In this document: positions 21,905-33,200 of the stretch, one piece after another | Numbering within the stretch: position 1 is the first letter of the stretch | Layout: every line of letters starts with the position of its first letter | Source of the DNA: Opeltia flavorubescens | Lineage: Eukaryota > Ascomycota > Lecanoromycetes > Teloschistales > Teloschistaceae | NCBI GenBank assembly: GCA_000442125.1 | Contig: KE546976.1 | Location: 1,426,001-1,490,000 of the forward strand | Direction: 5' to 3' | Length of the DNA stretch: 64,000 bases | Notes under the pieces: model-generated | What the model was told of the DNA's origin: nothing | What the model saw: the letters and a program-made list of their open reading frames with translations, nothing else | The model's database searches: none | Made by a program: the position numbers and the translations under genes

Positions 21905-23437
21905 TTACAAGTACAAACCCTCTGGTTCACCCTCACTCTTTGTCTTCATCACCCGTTCACGTGCTGATCGAAAATCGGCCATTTGAACCCTCATCCTTCG
22001 CTCTCTCAGTGCCATGAGCCCTGCCTCGGAACAAATCGCTTTAATATCTGCTCCAGATAGATCATCCTTCTGATTGATGAATTCATCCAATTCGACGTCC
22101 TCGTTCAACGACATCTTGGAAGTATGGAGGTTGAAGATCTTGCGCTTGGTGTTTTCTATCATACATCAGCATAATACCTCATCCAGAGAAAAAAGACTCA
22201 CGATCAGGATTCTCAAACAAAACCTTCCGATCAATACGTCCAGGACGAATAAGTGCTGGGTCCAAAGTATCAATCTTATTCGTCGCCATGATGACTTTAA
22301 CATCCCCACGATCATCAAAACCATCAAGTTGATTCAACAATTCCAACATTGTCCTCTGAACCTCTCGTTCTCCACCTGATGTAGATTCATATCTTTTGGT
22401 ACCAATAGCATCAATCTCATCGATGAAGACGATTGAAGGTGCATGTTCAGCAGCGACTTGAAAGATTTGTCGAACCAAACGTGGTCCATCACCCAGATAT
22501 TTCTGTATCAACTCACTCCCAACAATACGTAAAAAGGTTGCACTAGTTTGATTGGCGACGGCTTTCGCAAGGAGAGTCTTTCCAGTGCCTGGTCCACCAT
22601 ATAGAATGACACCTTTAGGCGGTTTGATTCCCATCTCTTCATAAAGCTCCGGATGTAGTAGCGGCAACTCAACAGCCTCTCTAACCTCTTGTATTTGTGT
22701 TTCCAATCCACCAATATCTGCATATGATTCGGTTGGAGCTTTATCAAGCTTCATGACAGAGACAAGTGGATCCGCGTCATCCGTGAGTACACCAACAACA
22801 GACACCGACTTATGATGAAGAAGTATGCTTGCACCGGGTTCCAAAAGGTCTTTATCGACAAATGACATGATGGAGACGTAATATTCCGGTCCAGTAGCAC
22901 TCGAAACAATAGCATGATCATCATCAATCATCTCTTCCAAATTCCCAACACCCATAGGACTTCCTCTCATATCATCAACACGACTTCGCTCATCAGCATT
23001 TCGATCTAAAGCATCTGAATCGGTTGTAGAGGCTGGNGCTGCAGTGTTTTGAGCCTTTGCTTTTCGTATTCTCTCTTGATTCTCGACATATTCTTCCTCA
23101 AGTAGGAGATGATCATGAACACGTTGCATTCGAAGATATTTGAGCTTGCATCTTGATGTAGGATAGATTGTAGGAAGTTTGGTGGAAGCGTTTGGACCAG
23201 CAGCTTTGCGTTTTTTGCGACCGATACGTGTAGTAGGAGGTGGAGGTTGTTCGTATTTGGGTTTTTCCTTCTTCACGATATCAACAGCCGTGAGAGTATT
23301 GAACCTGAACAATATACCTTCTTATCCTTGTCATCTTTACCATCTCCACCTGGTGGACCGCCTCCGAGGTTGGAAGTGTTGTTTCCCTATTCAGGTCAGT
23401 GATTGCGCTTGGGACGCGGGGCTGGCAGATTCACCAT
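21905..23437 (-). CDS. RPT2: 26S proteasome regulatory ATPase RPT2
   Basis: An AAA subunit of the 19S base. Exons: 23437-23435 (only the ATG), 23386-23318, about 23267-22202 and 22155-21905, about 462 aa. The microexon joins Met to [14 protein letters not shown], the N-myristoylation-type N-terminus known for Rpt2. Walker A GGPGTGKT, Walker [38 protein letters not shown] and the last splice FENPD-Q-NTKRKIF are all present. The C-terminus Leu-Tyr-Leu fits the HbYX motif that docks in the 20S ring. An ambiguous base at 23037 affects one residue in a linker. The third-exon acceptor could shift by 3 nt (23270). Its start is 408 bp from the divergent UBC1 gene. Confidence 0.95.
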
Positions 23438-23845
23438 GATGGTAAGCCAACAAACAGAGTATTGCAGAGCAAACGAGTAGTCGACCAATAAAGTTGGCAA
23501 CGAGTGACGATGATGTTGACGTGGATGGATGATGGAAGATGAAAGTGTCGGAGCGGAAAGGAAATTGACCCAAGCTTTCACCGCTTTTGAGCCTCATCCG
23601 GCAGAACGAGTTTGACGTGTTCAACCCGATATCAGTGGATCCATTCTTAAATCAATCAATGATATAATCTTCTTCATCCCTATGTGACTCATCATGGCGA
23701 AATAACTATTGTTTTTCACTTTTGCGATATTGCATTTCTTTCAACGTCATCAATCTACAGCCTAATCTTTCTGACGAGGCTACAGAAGGCAGCACTCACC
23801 ATCACTCTCTTTAATCCTCCTCGCCAAATCCGACAATAATCGACA
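23438..23845. promoter_or_regulatory. Bidirectional promoter RPT2/UBC1
   Basis: It separates two divergent ubiquitin-proteasome genes. I do not see a clear copy of the yeast proteasome-associated control element (GGTGGCAAA). Minus-strand frames at 23391-23624 overlap the RPT2 first intron and are not genes. Confidence 0.5.
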
Positions 23846-24670
23846 ATGAGTAACCGAAATCGTCGCATTGCCAAAGAAATTGCCGATATTCAGAGCGATA
23901 CCCTATCCAAAATCTCGGCAAACCTGGTTGGGAATGGAGATGATCTGACACATTTGAAAGGCTCCTTCAAAGGACCATCCGGAACACCATACGATGGAGG
24001 AACATATACAATAGATGTCAAGATTCCCAATGAATATCCATTCAAACCACCGGTGATGAAATTTGATACCAAAGTTTGGCATCCAAACGTCAGCAGTCAG
24101 ACAGTAAGCGCCTCGTCCTCAATTACTTCACAACTAACATCTACAGGGAGCAATCTGTCTCGATACTCTATCCTCAGCTTGGTCACCTGTTCTTACAATC
24201 AAATCGGCCCTTTTATCCCTTCAATCACTTCTAAGTACCCCAGAACCAAAAGATCCACAAGATGCCGAAGTTGCCGGAATGTTGATTAGAAATCCAAAAG
24301 AATTTGAAAGAGTTGCACAAGAATGGGCAATGAAATACGCTGGAGCACCAAAACGTGAGCGTGGAGAAGGAAGTGGTGGTTCAGCAACAGAATCTAAGAA
24401 ACAACAGGAGAGGAGGTCCAAGGCTGAAGAAGAAGCAGAAAGGGTTGCCAAGTATGTATTCAATCGATATCGAAACTACATGCTGATTGAAAAAGGTACC
24501 GTGGTTACAATCAAAACATGATTGACGGTTTTGTTCACATGGGTTTTGATCTTGAAAGAGTGGTTGCTGCTTTCGAGTTTGTTGGGATTGAACATAATGA
24601 TGGTGAAGAGTATGCACTTGAGGAAGCATACATCGGGGATATTACGGCAAGATTGCTTGGAGAGCCGTGA
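23846..24670 (+). CDS. UBC1: Ubiquitin-conjugating enzyme E2 with UBA (UBC1)
   Basis: A class II E2 enzyme. Exons: 23846-24103, 24147-24451 and 24496-24670, giving 245 aa. The UBC fold is complete: [11 protein letters not shown] with the PxxPP-type element, [14 protein letters not shown] with catalytic Cys at about residue 90 created next to the first splice, then [18 protein letters not shown]. After a charged linker ([20 protein letters not shown]) the last exon encodes a UBA domain, [20 protein letters not shown], and ends ITARLLGEP. This architecture is that of yeast Ubc1, which extends Lys48 chains. The divergent partner is a proteasome gene, so co-regulation is plausible. Confidence 0.95.
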
Positions 24671-25160
24671 CCTTTCTTTTCTCCGCACACTGAAATTAGC
24701 AGGGTGTTTCTGGGTGTATGCAAATCTGGGCTTATGGTGTTATTGCCTGATGGTCTACCATTTGATAAAGAAATGTATAGAATCTCGGCTTCATCTTTTG
24801 ACTCTATTGACTGATCCTGAACTATGACTCGTACGAAGCCAAGGTCCAACCTCGATGTACCTGAATATCGTTTTCTTAGCCTTGAACCGACCATAGCACC
24901 ACTGCAATCAATCGCCGGTCCGCTTTGCTGAAGATCTGCAACATCCCAACAGCTGAGGTAGATGCGGGGTACGTCGTAGCCATGTAACACACTGAACAAA
25001 CTTGGTCGGAGTGAGCAAGTATACAATCGTTTCAATGGTATATTCTTCTCAACGAAACGTGGTAATTCATGTGACGCGTCAAGCGATTCTCCCTTGCATA
25101 CAGTCTCGTTAAAACTCTCACCGTTCCAACCCCATCACCACCATCATCATCCGTGAGAAG
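24671..25160. other. Intergenic, permease promoter side
   Basis: A minus-strand frame at 24535-25035 partly shadows the UBC1 last exon and lacks recognisable domains. Nothing else was noticed. Confidence 0.55.
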
Positions 25161-26939
25161 ATGGAAAACAATAGATTATCTCAAGATCTGAAGCCAATGG
25201 AAAAAACTGAAAAGATTGATAGCGACGAAAAGTCCCCACCAAGCTATGATGGGATTCAAGTCGACCCAGCTCTCAGCCAAAGAATAACACGCAGATTCGA
25301 CTTACACATCGTCCCATGGCTTTTCGGGATATGGCTTCTAGCTTTTATCGATAGATCGAATATTGGAAATGCTCGAATCGATGGATTGGCTACAGATCTC
25401 AAACTTGATGGCAACAAATTCAACATCGCTCTAACAGTCTTTTACATCCCATATGTTTTGGTTGATGTACCTAGTAATTGGTTTGTCAAATATTTTGGCG
25501 CGAATTTCTATCTACCCGGTCTTCTCATCGCATGGGGTATTGTTGGTATGTGTACTGGTTTCGTCAAATCGTATGGAGGTTTACTTGCTTGTCGATTCTT
25601 TCTGGGTCTATGTGAAGGTGGATTACTCGGTGGAATGATTCTATACCTTTCAATGTTTTATCGACGACATGAACTTCTATTCAGGATTGGAATGTTTTAT
25701 TGTGCTGCTCCATTGAGTGGAGCTTTTGGAGGTCTTTTAGCGACAGGGCTCGCCAGCATACATCACAATGGATACAACCGATGGCCATGGATCTTCATCG
25801 TCGAAGGAGTCATCACGATTGTATACGGATTGATCGTCATTTGGTTCTTACCCGCGACACCCTCTCATGCCAGGTTCCTAACAGACGCCGAAAGAGATGC
25901 TGCAGTTCATAGGATGGGACTTGATGCTCATGGTGCAACTCCAACATCAAAGGTGGAATCAGAAAGATTTTCATGGCATTGGGTGGGTAACACAATGACT
26001 GCGCAAGGCGAAGCTGAGACATTTAGGTTCGGATGGCAACATTAAACGTCAACACTCTCTTGCTAAGCTTCAATTTCTTCGCCATAATAACACCGTACGT
26101 CCACACCACATCAAGGTTCTAACAACTAACGAAAACAGTATATACTCATTCTCCCTATTTCTTCCAACAATCATTTCAAGTCTAGGTTACGACAGTGTCA
26201 AGGCTCAATTATTTACTGTACCACCAAATATGGCAGGATTCTTTGCCGTCATTCTATGCACATTCTTATCAGATAGAATCAAAATGAGAGGACCAATTAT
26301 GATTGGTTGCTGTTCAATGGCAATTGTCGGTTACATTATGCTTTTGGTAAAGACACGTCCATTGATCCATTATGGCGGGTCAGTCCCTTTACCTTTTGAT
26401 ACTTCGGACGTTTCGCTCACATAGGTGGCAGAACATTTCTAGTTGCAGCTGGTATAGCCTTCCAAAAGACCCGTGTTTTGAGTTTCAACTAATGATGACT
26501 GCAGGTGTATTTCCAAGTTCTCCTGCAGCCATGGGCTGGTACGTATCTCTCGGGGTATTCTCGCAAATACAGCTAATCATCATAACAGGCTGGCAAACAA
26601 CCTTGCTCCACATTACGTCAGAGGTACCGGAACAGGATGGCAAATAGCAATTGGTAATTGTTCGGCTTTTGTAGCAACCTTTACATATTTGAAAAAGGAT
26701 GCGTATGTATGCAATCACGTTTAAGGGATGAAGCTGACGAGAGTAGACCCGATTACACAACTGGACATGCTATAAATGTTGGATTTTTGGTCTTCTCAAT
26801 CACGTTATCAACAATCAATATACTCTACGTAAAATGGGAAAACCAAAAGAGAGACCGCAGTGAACGCGATTACCGTCTCACGGAAGGCGATCAAGGGAAT
26901 CTAGGCTATCGACACCCTTTATTCAGATATACAATCTAA
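25161..26939 (+). CDS. MFS permease, Dal5/allantoate (ACS) family
   Basis: A plasma-membrane anion:cation symporter of the Dal5-like group, which transports organic anions such as allantoate, vitamins or small peptides; the substrate here is unknown. Seven exons: 25161-25982, 26027-26094, 26139-26378, 26432-26451, 26505-26538, 26589-26702 and 26747-26939, about 496 aa. Family marks include WLLAFIDRSNIGNARIDGL in TM1, FYIPYVLVDVPSNW, the RFFLGLCEGGLLGGMILYLS motif of TM5, and a C-half with GGTFLVAAG, FPSSPAAMGW, NNLAPHYVRGTGTGWQIAIG and TFTYLKKDA. Two exons are only 20 and 34 nt; they are needed to rebuild the TM10-11 region and fit the frame exactly. Intact. Confidence 0.92.
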
Positions 26940-27817
26940 CCAATGAAGACGACTTCCGAAGAACACACCGACTTTGCCAACTAAATATGCAGTCACAAAC
27001 CGTTTCGGACAAGAAAATCAACAGGTTGGATGTATCACCCAAATTCGGTACTGAACCGGTACATTTATGTGGGTTGTTATCGTGGGGGCGCATGTTGAAC
27101 ATGCCTCGCATATGCATGAACGTTCGGATGATCAGCAGTCAGGTTCCGGACCACTTCCTCGCCAAGTTTTACGCAAATCATCAACACCCATATGCAATCA
27201 AATACTACTTGATCAAACCTTAAGCGTGCCAATATATGTGTTGGTCGTCTCAATTTTCGTCGCTTACAACCGCCAAGATGATCATCAAGACACAGCGGAT
27301 TCAGAATCGAATGTTTGACCGAGGCTCGTTCCTACATGAACAAGGCTCGACAGACACACGATAAGCCGATGCAGCAGGCATCCATACATGGAATTGATCA
27401 ACCGGAACCCAATACAACCCGTACGGTACTGTTACCCGATTCCAAAGTCACCGATAGACCCATGAGGATGGAAAGAATCCACGCCGCGGTAAGGTCCACC
27501 ACTTCCGGTCATACTTTGTCCATCATTCCACCTATTGAGGTCGATGATCAAACGAGGCTCCGACCTACTCGGCTACCTTGAAACGGGCCGTTGCGAATCA
27601 TCTTTCAGGTGACGTGATAGTAGGCGAAGTAGTAGCTGGACCCTATCACATCAATGTTCACCCATACAATCACGATGTTGTACATCCGGCGAAGCCTTGG
27701 CCTATGGTATAAGTATGTAATCTGTCGGGTTCTGTCGTCAGGTAGATTATCGACAACATTCGCTCAAAAACGACAAACCATCAACATTCACTCGAAAAGA
27801 TTATATCCTGTACCAAG
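26940..27817. other. Intergenic, no convincing gene
   Basis: Plus-strand frames at 26987-27223, 27067-27318 and 27315-27581 overlap in different phases. One contains a hydrophobic stretch (VPIYVLVVSIFVAYN), but I cannot join them into a recognisable protein. No repeats were seen. Confidence 0.45.
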
Positions 27818-28059
27818 ATGTATGCCTGGAGCGGCGTCCTCGTACTAGCTGTCTCAGCCTTGAGGTGGGCTTCCCTAACTTCCAATAAGTACATAACTGA
27901 TACGAGTCCTCCTGCAGTCCAGTCATTGCCGGCCCGTTGCCTGGGGTACCTGCTCCAGTAGTTCCTCAAATCAATGCTAGACATTGGTATCCAAATGCTA
28001 CAATGACAACGAAGCCGCCTGGCCCAACAGCTTCTGGATGGCACCACCCTTGGGTATAA
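27818..28059 (+). CDS. Putative 62-aa secreted peptide
   Basis: Too short for ordinary ORF calls. Exon 27818-27864 encodes MYAWSGVLVLAVSAL. An intron of 53 nt with a good branch-like AACTGAT and CAG acceptor follows. Exon 27918-28059 continues in frame with SPVIAGPLPG and ends GWHHPWV. The result is a classic signal peptide (cleavage probably after VIAG or nearby) and a short mature peptide rich in Pro, Trp and His, with one N-glycosylation sequon (NAT). The context upstream of the ATG (ACCAAG) is plausible. No family recognised. It could be a small effector or signalling peptide, or a chance frame; the clean splice and signal peptide favour a gene. Confidence 0.45.
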
Positions 28060-28452
28060 AAGTTTCAGGATGTGACGGAGATATATGTTGCTCAAGGGGG
28101 AAGGGTACAACACGCAGAGCATGAGGTCTTTGCGATCTATAGCTGGTCTTATCATGTATCTATGATTTGTTGGTACAGCTTGCTGGTGTATTGGGAAAGT
28201 AATACTCGAATGATCGAGTCAAGGCGTGTGGGACATTAATTTAGTCCATCATAGAATGAAATCTCATACCCTACACGTTTCTATGATCAACATCATTCAT
28301 GCGTGAGCCCCCTTTCCTAAACTTGATTACGTAAGCATATGCCAAGACCTGTCCGCCAGCAAACCGAAAACATTGCTCTCGAATCCTTCTGAAAATCACC
28401 GAAATGTGAAACCAATTCCATAGGCAGCATCTTTGCTCGCCATATCGCCATA
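28060..28452. other. Intergenic, CCL1 promoter side
   Basis: AT-rich spacer; a minus-strand frame across 27781-28155 is antisense to the small peptide and lacks features. Confidence 0.55.
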
Positions 28453-29634
28453 ATGACAGAAGATGATATCTACCGAACTTCGACTCAATACCGATTGTGG
28501 TCCTTCACATCAGAAACGCTCGCATCACTTCGCGCAACTACCAACGCTACAGCAGCCGAAGGTGTTCGAGATGCTTTCCGCAGTCTCAATGCAGATGAAG
28601 GAGAGAACATGAACGGAGAGGTGGACTGTTTGACAATTGAAGAAGAACAAAAGATTGTGGGGTTTTACTGTCTTCGAACACTGGACTTTGTAGACTTTTG
28701 CGAATACCCGACCAATGTCAAGGTCAGTGAGAACCTTGTATCGCTGGACGAAGAATACCAACTCGTACAGGCAACTGCAGTTCAATACCTTAAGAGATTC
28801 TACCTCACCAACTCCCCCATGACATACCATCCCAAAGAAATCATGCCAACCGCTGTTTACCTGGCAATGAAATCCGAAGATAACTTTCATTACGTCAAGA
28901 GCTTTGCGGAAAAGTTGCCCAATATTACTACAGAAGATATTCTCGCTCCTGAATTCCTCCTCACACAAGGTCTACGCTTCACGTTTGATGTACGACACCC
29001 TTTCCACGGTCTTGAAGGTGGATTCATGGAACTTTTGGCGTTCACAAATGGGAAAGGACAGACTGGGCCATGGGTTGAAAAGTCGCCGAAAGATTTGAGG
29101 GATGAGATGATGGAAGTTGATCCTGCGCGGGGGTCTACAAAGCCGACAAATGTCAAAGAGCTGGTGTCACGTATACAAAATGCTCACGGAAAGGCAAAAG
29201 AAATTCTCAAGACATCGGCTTTGCTTACGGACGTCTACTTTCTCTACACACCTTCTCAGATCTGGCTATCAACATTACTCATTGTGGATGAACATTTAGC
29301 TCGTTTCTACATCGATACCAAGATACCCCCAACGGCCGACATCAAGCCAAAGCTACTCACAGTGCTCAAGACCTGTGCGGAAATGCTACGATCATCTCAG
29401 ACGGCTCAACCAGACAAGGAAGAGAAGAAGGAATTGAAGAGGATCGACAAGAAGTTGGCACAATGTCGAAACCCGCAAAAGATGGATCTGGTGGGTATGA
29501 ACAAGGCTCAAAAGCGGGACCCTGATCCGAATGGGAATGAAAGCGTCGCAAAGAAAAGAAAGTTGGAAAGAGAAAAGTCGATGAAGGAGTCAGAGGATTT
29601 GTTCGGTCCTGCACTTCCTAGGCAAGGCGATTGA
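28453..29634 (+). CDS. CCL1: Cyclin H/CCL1, TFIIH kinase cyclin
   Basis: The regulatory cyclin of the CDK-activating/TFIIH kinase module (with KIN28/CDK7), in the nucleus. MTEDDIYRTSTQYRLWSFT is the conserved N-terminal helix. The cyclin box holds ATAVQYLKRFYLTNSPMTYH, AVYLAMKSEDN and ILAPEFLLTQGLRFTFDVRH. The frame is open throughout, but nucleotides 28723-28770 (48 nt, GTCAGT...ACAG) are almost certainly an in-frame intron: removing them restores NVK-ATAVQYLKRFYL, the contiguous family sequence. The mature protein is then 377 aa. The C-terminus is a Lys-rich tail (KKRKLEREKSMKE) that may be a nuclear signal. A hairpin element begins about 35 bp after the stop. Confidence 0.92.
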   Translation: MTEDDIYRTSTQYRLWSFTSETLASLRATTNATAAEGVRDAFRSLNADEGENMNGEVDCLTIEEEQKIVGFYCLRTLDFVDFCEYPTNVKVSENLVSLDEEYQLVQATAVQYLKRFYLTNSPMTYHPKEIMPTAVYLAMKSEDNFHYVKSFAEKLPNITTEDILAPEFLLTQGLRFTFDVRHPFHGLEGGFMELLAFTNGKGQTGPWVEKSPKDLRDEMMEVDPARGSTKPTNVKELVSRIQNAHGKAKEILKTSALLTDVYFLYTPSQIWLSTLLIVDEHLARFYIDTKIPPTADIKPKLLTVLKTCAEMLRSSQTAQPDKEEKKELKRIDKKLAQCRNPQKMDLVGMNKAQKRDPDPNGNESVAKKRKLEREKSMKESEDLFGPALPRQGD

Positions 29635-30244
29635 GTCACAGCGGCCCGGATCCTATACGATGGGTTTTACCGCTTCGCGGAAGATTGTGTCGCCTACGGC
29701 GAAAGATTGTATCGCTTCGCGATGGAGATGTTTAAACTCTCGACTTCCAGGTGCGACCGCTTCGCGGAAGGTACTGTCGCCTTCGGCGAAAGATTGCTGC
29801 GCCTGACGGCGCTGGAGGTTCTTGTCCTACCGAGATCGACCTGTCAATCGATCTGCCGAAAACAAGGCTGTCGGTCTATCAAGCAGACCAATAGCGGAAG
29901 CAATGGAAGAACTGTGGCTTCTGATTGATGCATGCTGCCAGGCAGCAGTGGTCTAGGCTAGCTCGATATGGGATGGACGCGTTTTTATGGCGAGGCTGTT
30001 TTGTGGTGGGGCATGGAGCTGTGTAAGATCAATGGCACTCTACAGCCTGATAGACCCCACCATATAACCAGTCATCTCACTCTTTCATCTTGTTTCTCTT
30101 TCTAAGCTGATTCAATTGCCTTGACTGCTTCGATTGACTACACGTGAAAAACATCGCTCAACGGCCAGAACTTGATTCGAGCTTGTTGATTGCTTTACCC
30201 ATCTATAGCCCTGTCTCTTTTGTTAGCCTTGTCAGATAGAAAGT
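29635..30244. other. Intergenic with tandem hairpin elements
   Basis: It contains copies C1 and C2 of the hairpin family just after CCL1. The remainder is the promoter of the AAA gene with no other repeat. A plus frame at 29707-29928 is generated by the hairpin sequence itself (RFAEGTVAFGE) and is rejected. Confidence 0.6.
29668..29813 (+). repeat. GC-hairpin element, copies C1 and C2 in tandem
   Basis: C1: CCGC-TTC-GCGG (29670-29680), TCGCC-TAC-GGCGA (29690-29702) and ATCGC-TTC-GCGAT (29711-29723). C2: CCGC-TTC-GCGG (29757-29767), TCGCC-TTC-GGCGA (29777-29789) and GCGCC-TGAC-GGCGC (29799-29812), opening with CCAGGTGCGA as in copy D. The third stem of C1 differs from all others but keeps full pairing on both arms, a hint of conservation by structure. 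Confidence 0.9.
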
Positions 30245-33200
30245 ATGGCCAGAAATGACATATCTAGATCAAGCTCTGTCGATGACCTCGATGACATGGT
30301 CTACATCTCTGACGGAGAAGATGCCAAAGACAGCAAGAAACCGGCCGAACCTGGTATGATCCCAGCAATCAAGAACTTGTACCCCGGTGAGAAAGACGAT
30401 CTTGGTCGATACACTACGACCGACAAGGTTCCAAAAGATCTACCTCAACCAGAAGAGACTGAAGAAACCAGCCGTTATGCACTACTCATCCGTAACAACA
30501 AATGCTATGATGGCCGAAAGAGCCTTACCATCTCTTCCATCGTAATTCAAAGTCCCCTACTCAAGAAGGTTCTATGCTGGGTTTTGAAAGACTACCCATG
30601 TATGGCTCCAGAACTCGATCGTTTGGAAGTCGTCTCACCATTCCGTCCTTTCGTCCATCGCTGGCAACGACTCACGGATGCATTGAACAACGAGAAGGAC
30701 CCAGAGACGAAATCCCATATCCAACTTTTCTACGACGCCCTGAAAAAAGACCTTGAAGTTACGTTGGAAGCCCGAGACGATTTCATCACCCATCAAACCA
30801 TCACGTTCAATAGCCTTTGGATGATCTTTGAACCTGGAGATATCATCTTTACAATCATCAACAAACGTCCCATTGCTGCTAAATTGAAAACTGCCTCAAT
30901 CTTCCAAGGGAGACATGAAGATGTTTATCGTCTTGAATGTGAGATGATCTATGGTAATGGAGTGATGTTTGGTTGGGGTCAGACGAGATTTGATATTTTG
31001 GAGTTTGATGGGATGATGAAGATTCATGACCTCTCTGTGTTTCCCTTGAAGTATCATCAAGATGTCAATAAGATCAGGGGAGAGTTGATTCGTAATGGGG
31101 AAAAGTATGAGAGGATGATGGGATTTTGTCACATGCAGTATCAAGGAGTTGCTCTTGATGGTCGTCAACCTTTCTATGTCAGTCACTTTCTCCCCTTACC
31201 ATTCGATGGCTAATAGTATACCAGGTCGATAGTCGAATCGTGCTTGATCCCGACGCCTACAAATGTTACAACCCTGATCATGATATGGTCTTGAAACCAC
31301 TGGAACCGAGCTACACAAGCTTCGAAAAGCGTGACGAAGGAGGTATCGCATTCAATCTTGTGGATAAGGAACATCTACTTTGTGGTTCATCGGTCAAGGG
31401 TTATTCGCTTCGGAATAAACGTTGGCTTGACTTTTTCGTCGACAATATCACGGAAATTGAATGGAATAAGAAGGCATGGGACAATGTTGTGCTGGAAGAT
31501 GAGTTGAAGGATCTCATCTATTCATTGACAGATGGACATCGCTGGAATCATCGCGGTCTGCAGTCAAAGGGTCTTAACATTCTATTGAGCGGACCCACTG
31601 GTATCGGCAAAACTTTCATCGTAAAGTCTATCGCAGAAGCTCTTCACGCTCCTCTCTTTCACGTCACACCAGCCGATGTTGACTTGGATCCGAAAAACCC
31701 AGATCTTGAATCTCCATTCACGGATATTTTGGAGATGTGCGGTCGATGGAATGCCATTCTTCTATTCGATCAAGCAAGATCATCTCTCGATGGTGATCAA
31801 TTCGATGATGATGAAGGTCGTGAATATTCACGTAAGTTGTTCTTCTCCTTGATAGCGTCTTGACTGACGAAATCAGAACTTCTGGATGCATTGGAATCTC
31901 ACTCTGCAGCCTTCTTCGTCACATGTAACGCATTCGCAGAAGATTGTATGGATGAACGTTTACAATCGAGATTCCACATAACCCTAGAAATACCAGAACT
32001 CACTTCAACAACAAGGGGACAGAACTGGCAAAAATCTCTCGAATCCCAAAAGGATTGTAGCTTCTTCGTCGATTCGAAAGAGCTCGCTAGTTGGTTAATG
32101 AATGGCCGTCAAATTGCGAATGCTGTGACAGCTGCCAAAACTCTAGCCACCAATGGAGTTATTGAGATGAAACATCTGGATCGTGTTGTCCCTGCTAATA
32201 AAAAATCTCGACCTATCACCTTCTCGGATGATGATTGGTGTGCACCTCCTAAAAAGGAGAAGAAGAAGAAAGGGAAGAAGGTTGACGATGACGAGCCGCG
32301 ATCAAGTGACGAAGAAGCAAGAAAGGTGATCTATGACAGCGAGGATCAACTAAACAGAGACACTCCTAAGGAAGTTCAAGATGACAAGATCGACAACGAT
32401 ATTTGGAGCGCGTGGGGCAACGATCGCAAGAAAGACAAGAAGAAAGGAAAGAAGAAAGTCTCCGTTGAAGAATCTGTGATTGAGATAGTCCCAAAGGAGC
32501 CAGTACAGGCTGATGTCACTGTTGTCCCTGCAAAATCAGAAGATGACTGGGATACATGGGGCTTTGCACCCAAAAAGGACAAGAAGAAGAAGAAAATCCC
32601 CGTCGAAGAAGCTGTAATTGAACCTGCTCCCGTCCCTGAGGAGCCCATTGCACAAGATGCCGCCAGGGTCGATCCTGAAAAGGAAGATTTCGATTGGGGT
32701 ACATGGGGATGTAGTAATAAGAAAGACAAGAAAAAGAAGAAAGCCATTGTTGAAGAGCCCCTTGTTGAACCAGTTCCTGCCTTTGAAGAACCAACCCCAG
32801 CAGCTATTGAAACACAAGATGAAGATTGGGGTACATGGGGTTTTGGAACCAAGAAAGACAAGAAAAAGAAGAAAGCCGTTATTGAAGAGCCCGTTGCTGA
32901 ACCTGTTCCTGTCGTAGAGGAACCAGTCCCGACTGTGCAAGACGATGTCCCAGCTGTTACCGAAGCTCAAGAGGATGACTGGTGGGGTTCCTTTGCCCCA
33001 AAGACAAGAGGCAAGAAGTCCAAGAAGAAAGCCCCCGTCGAAGAACCTCCGGTAGTTGAATCACCACCTTACTCGCCATCATCACCAATCGTAGCCCCAC
33101 AAACCGACGCCTCAACGACCCCTCCAATCCAAGAAGAAGAACAAGATTCTTGGGGCTTATTCGTATCCAAAAAGGAAAACAAGAAGAAAGTACAAACAAA

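Noticed and set aside
24535-25035. 166-aa minus-strand frame after UBC1
   Set aside because: It is partly antisense to the UBC1 UBA exon and lacks any motif.
26987-27581. Three overlapping plus frames as one spliced gene
   Set aside because: No set of splice sites gave a consistent or recognisable product.
29707-29928. Open frame with RFAEGTVAFGE through hairpin copy C
   Set aside because: The peptide is produced by the hairpin sequence itself; the same words (RFAE-TV-FG) appear at copies B and D in unrelated contexts, so it is not a gene.
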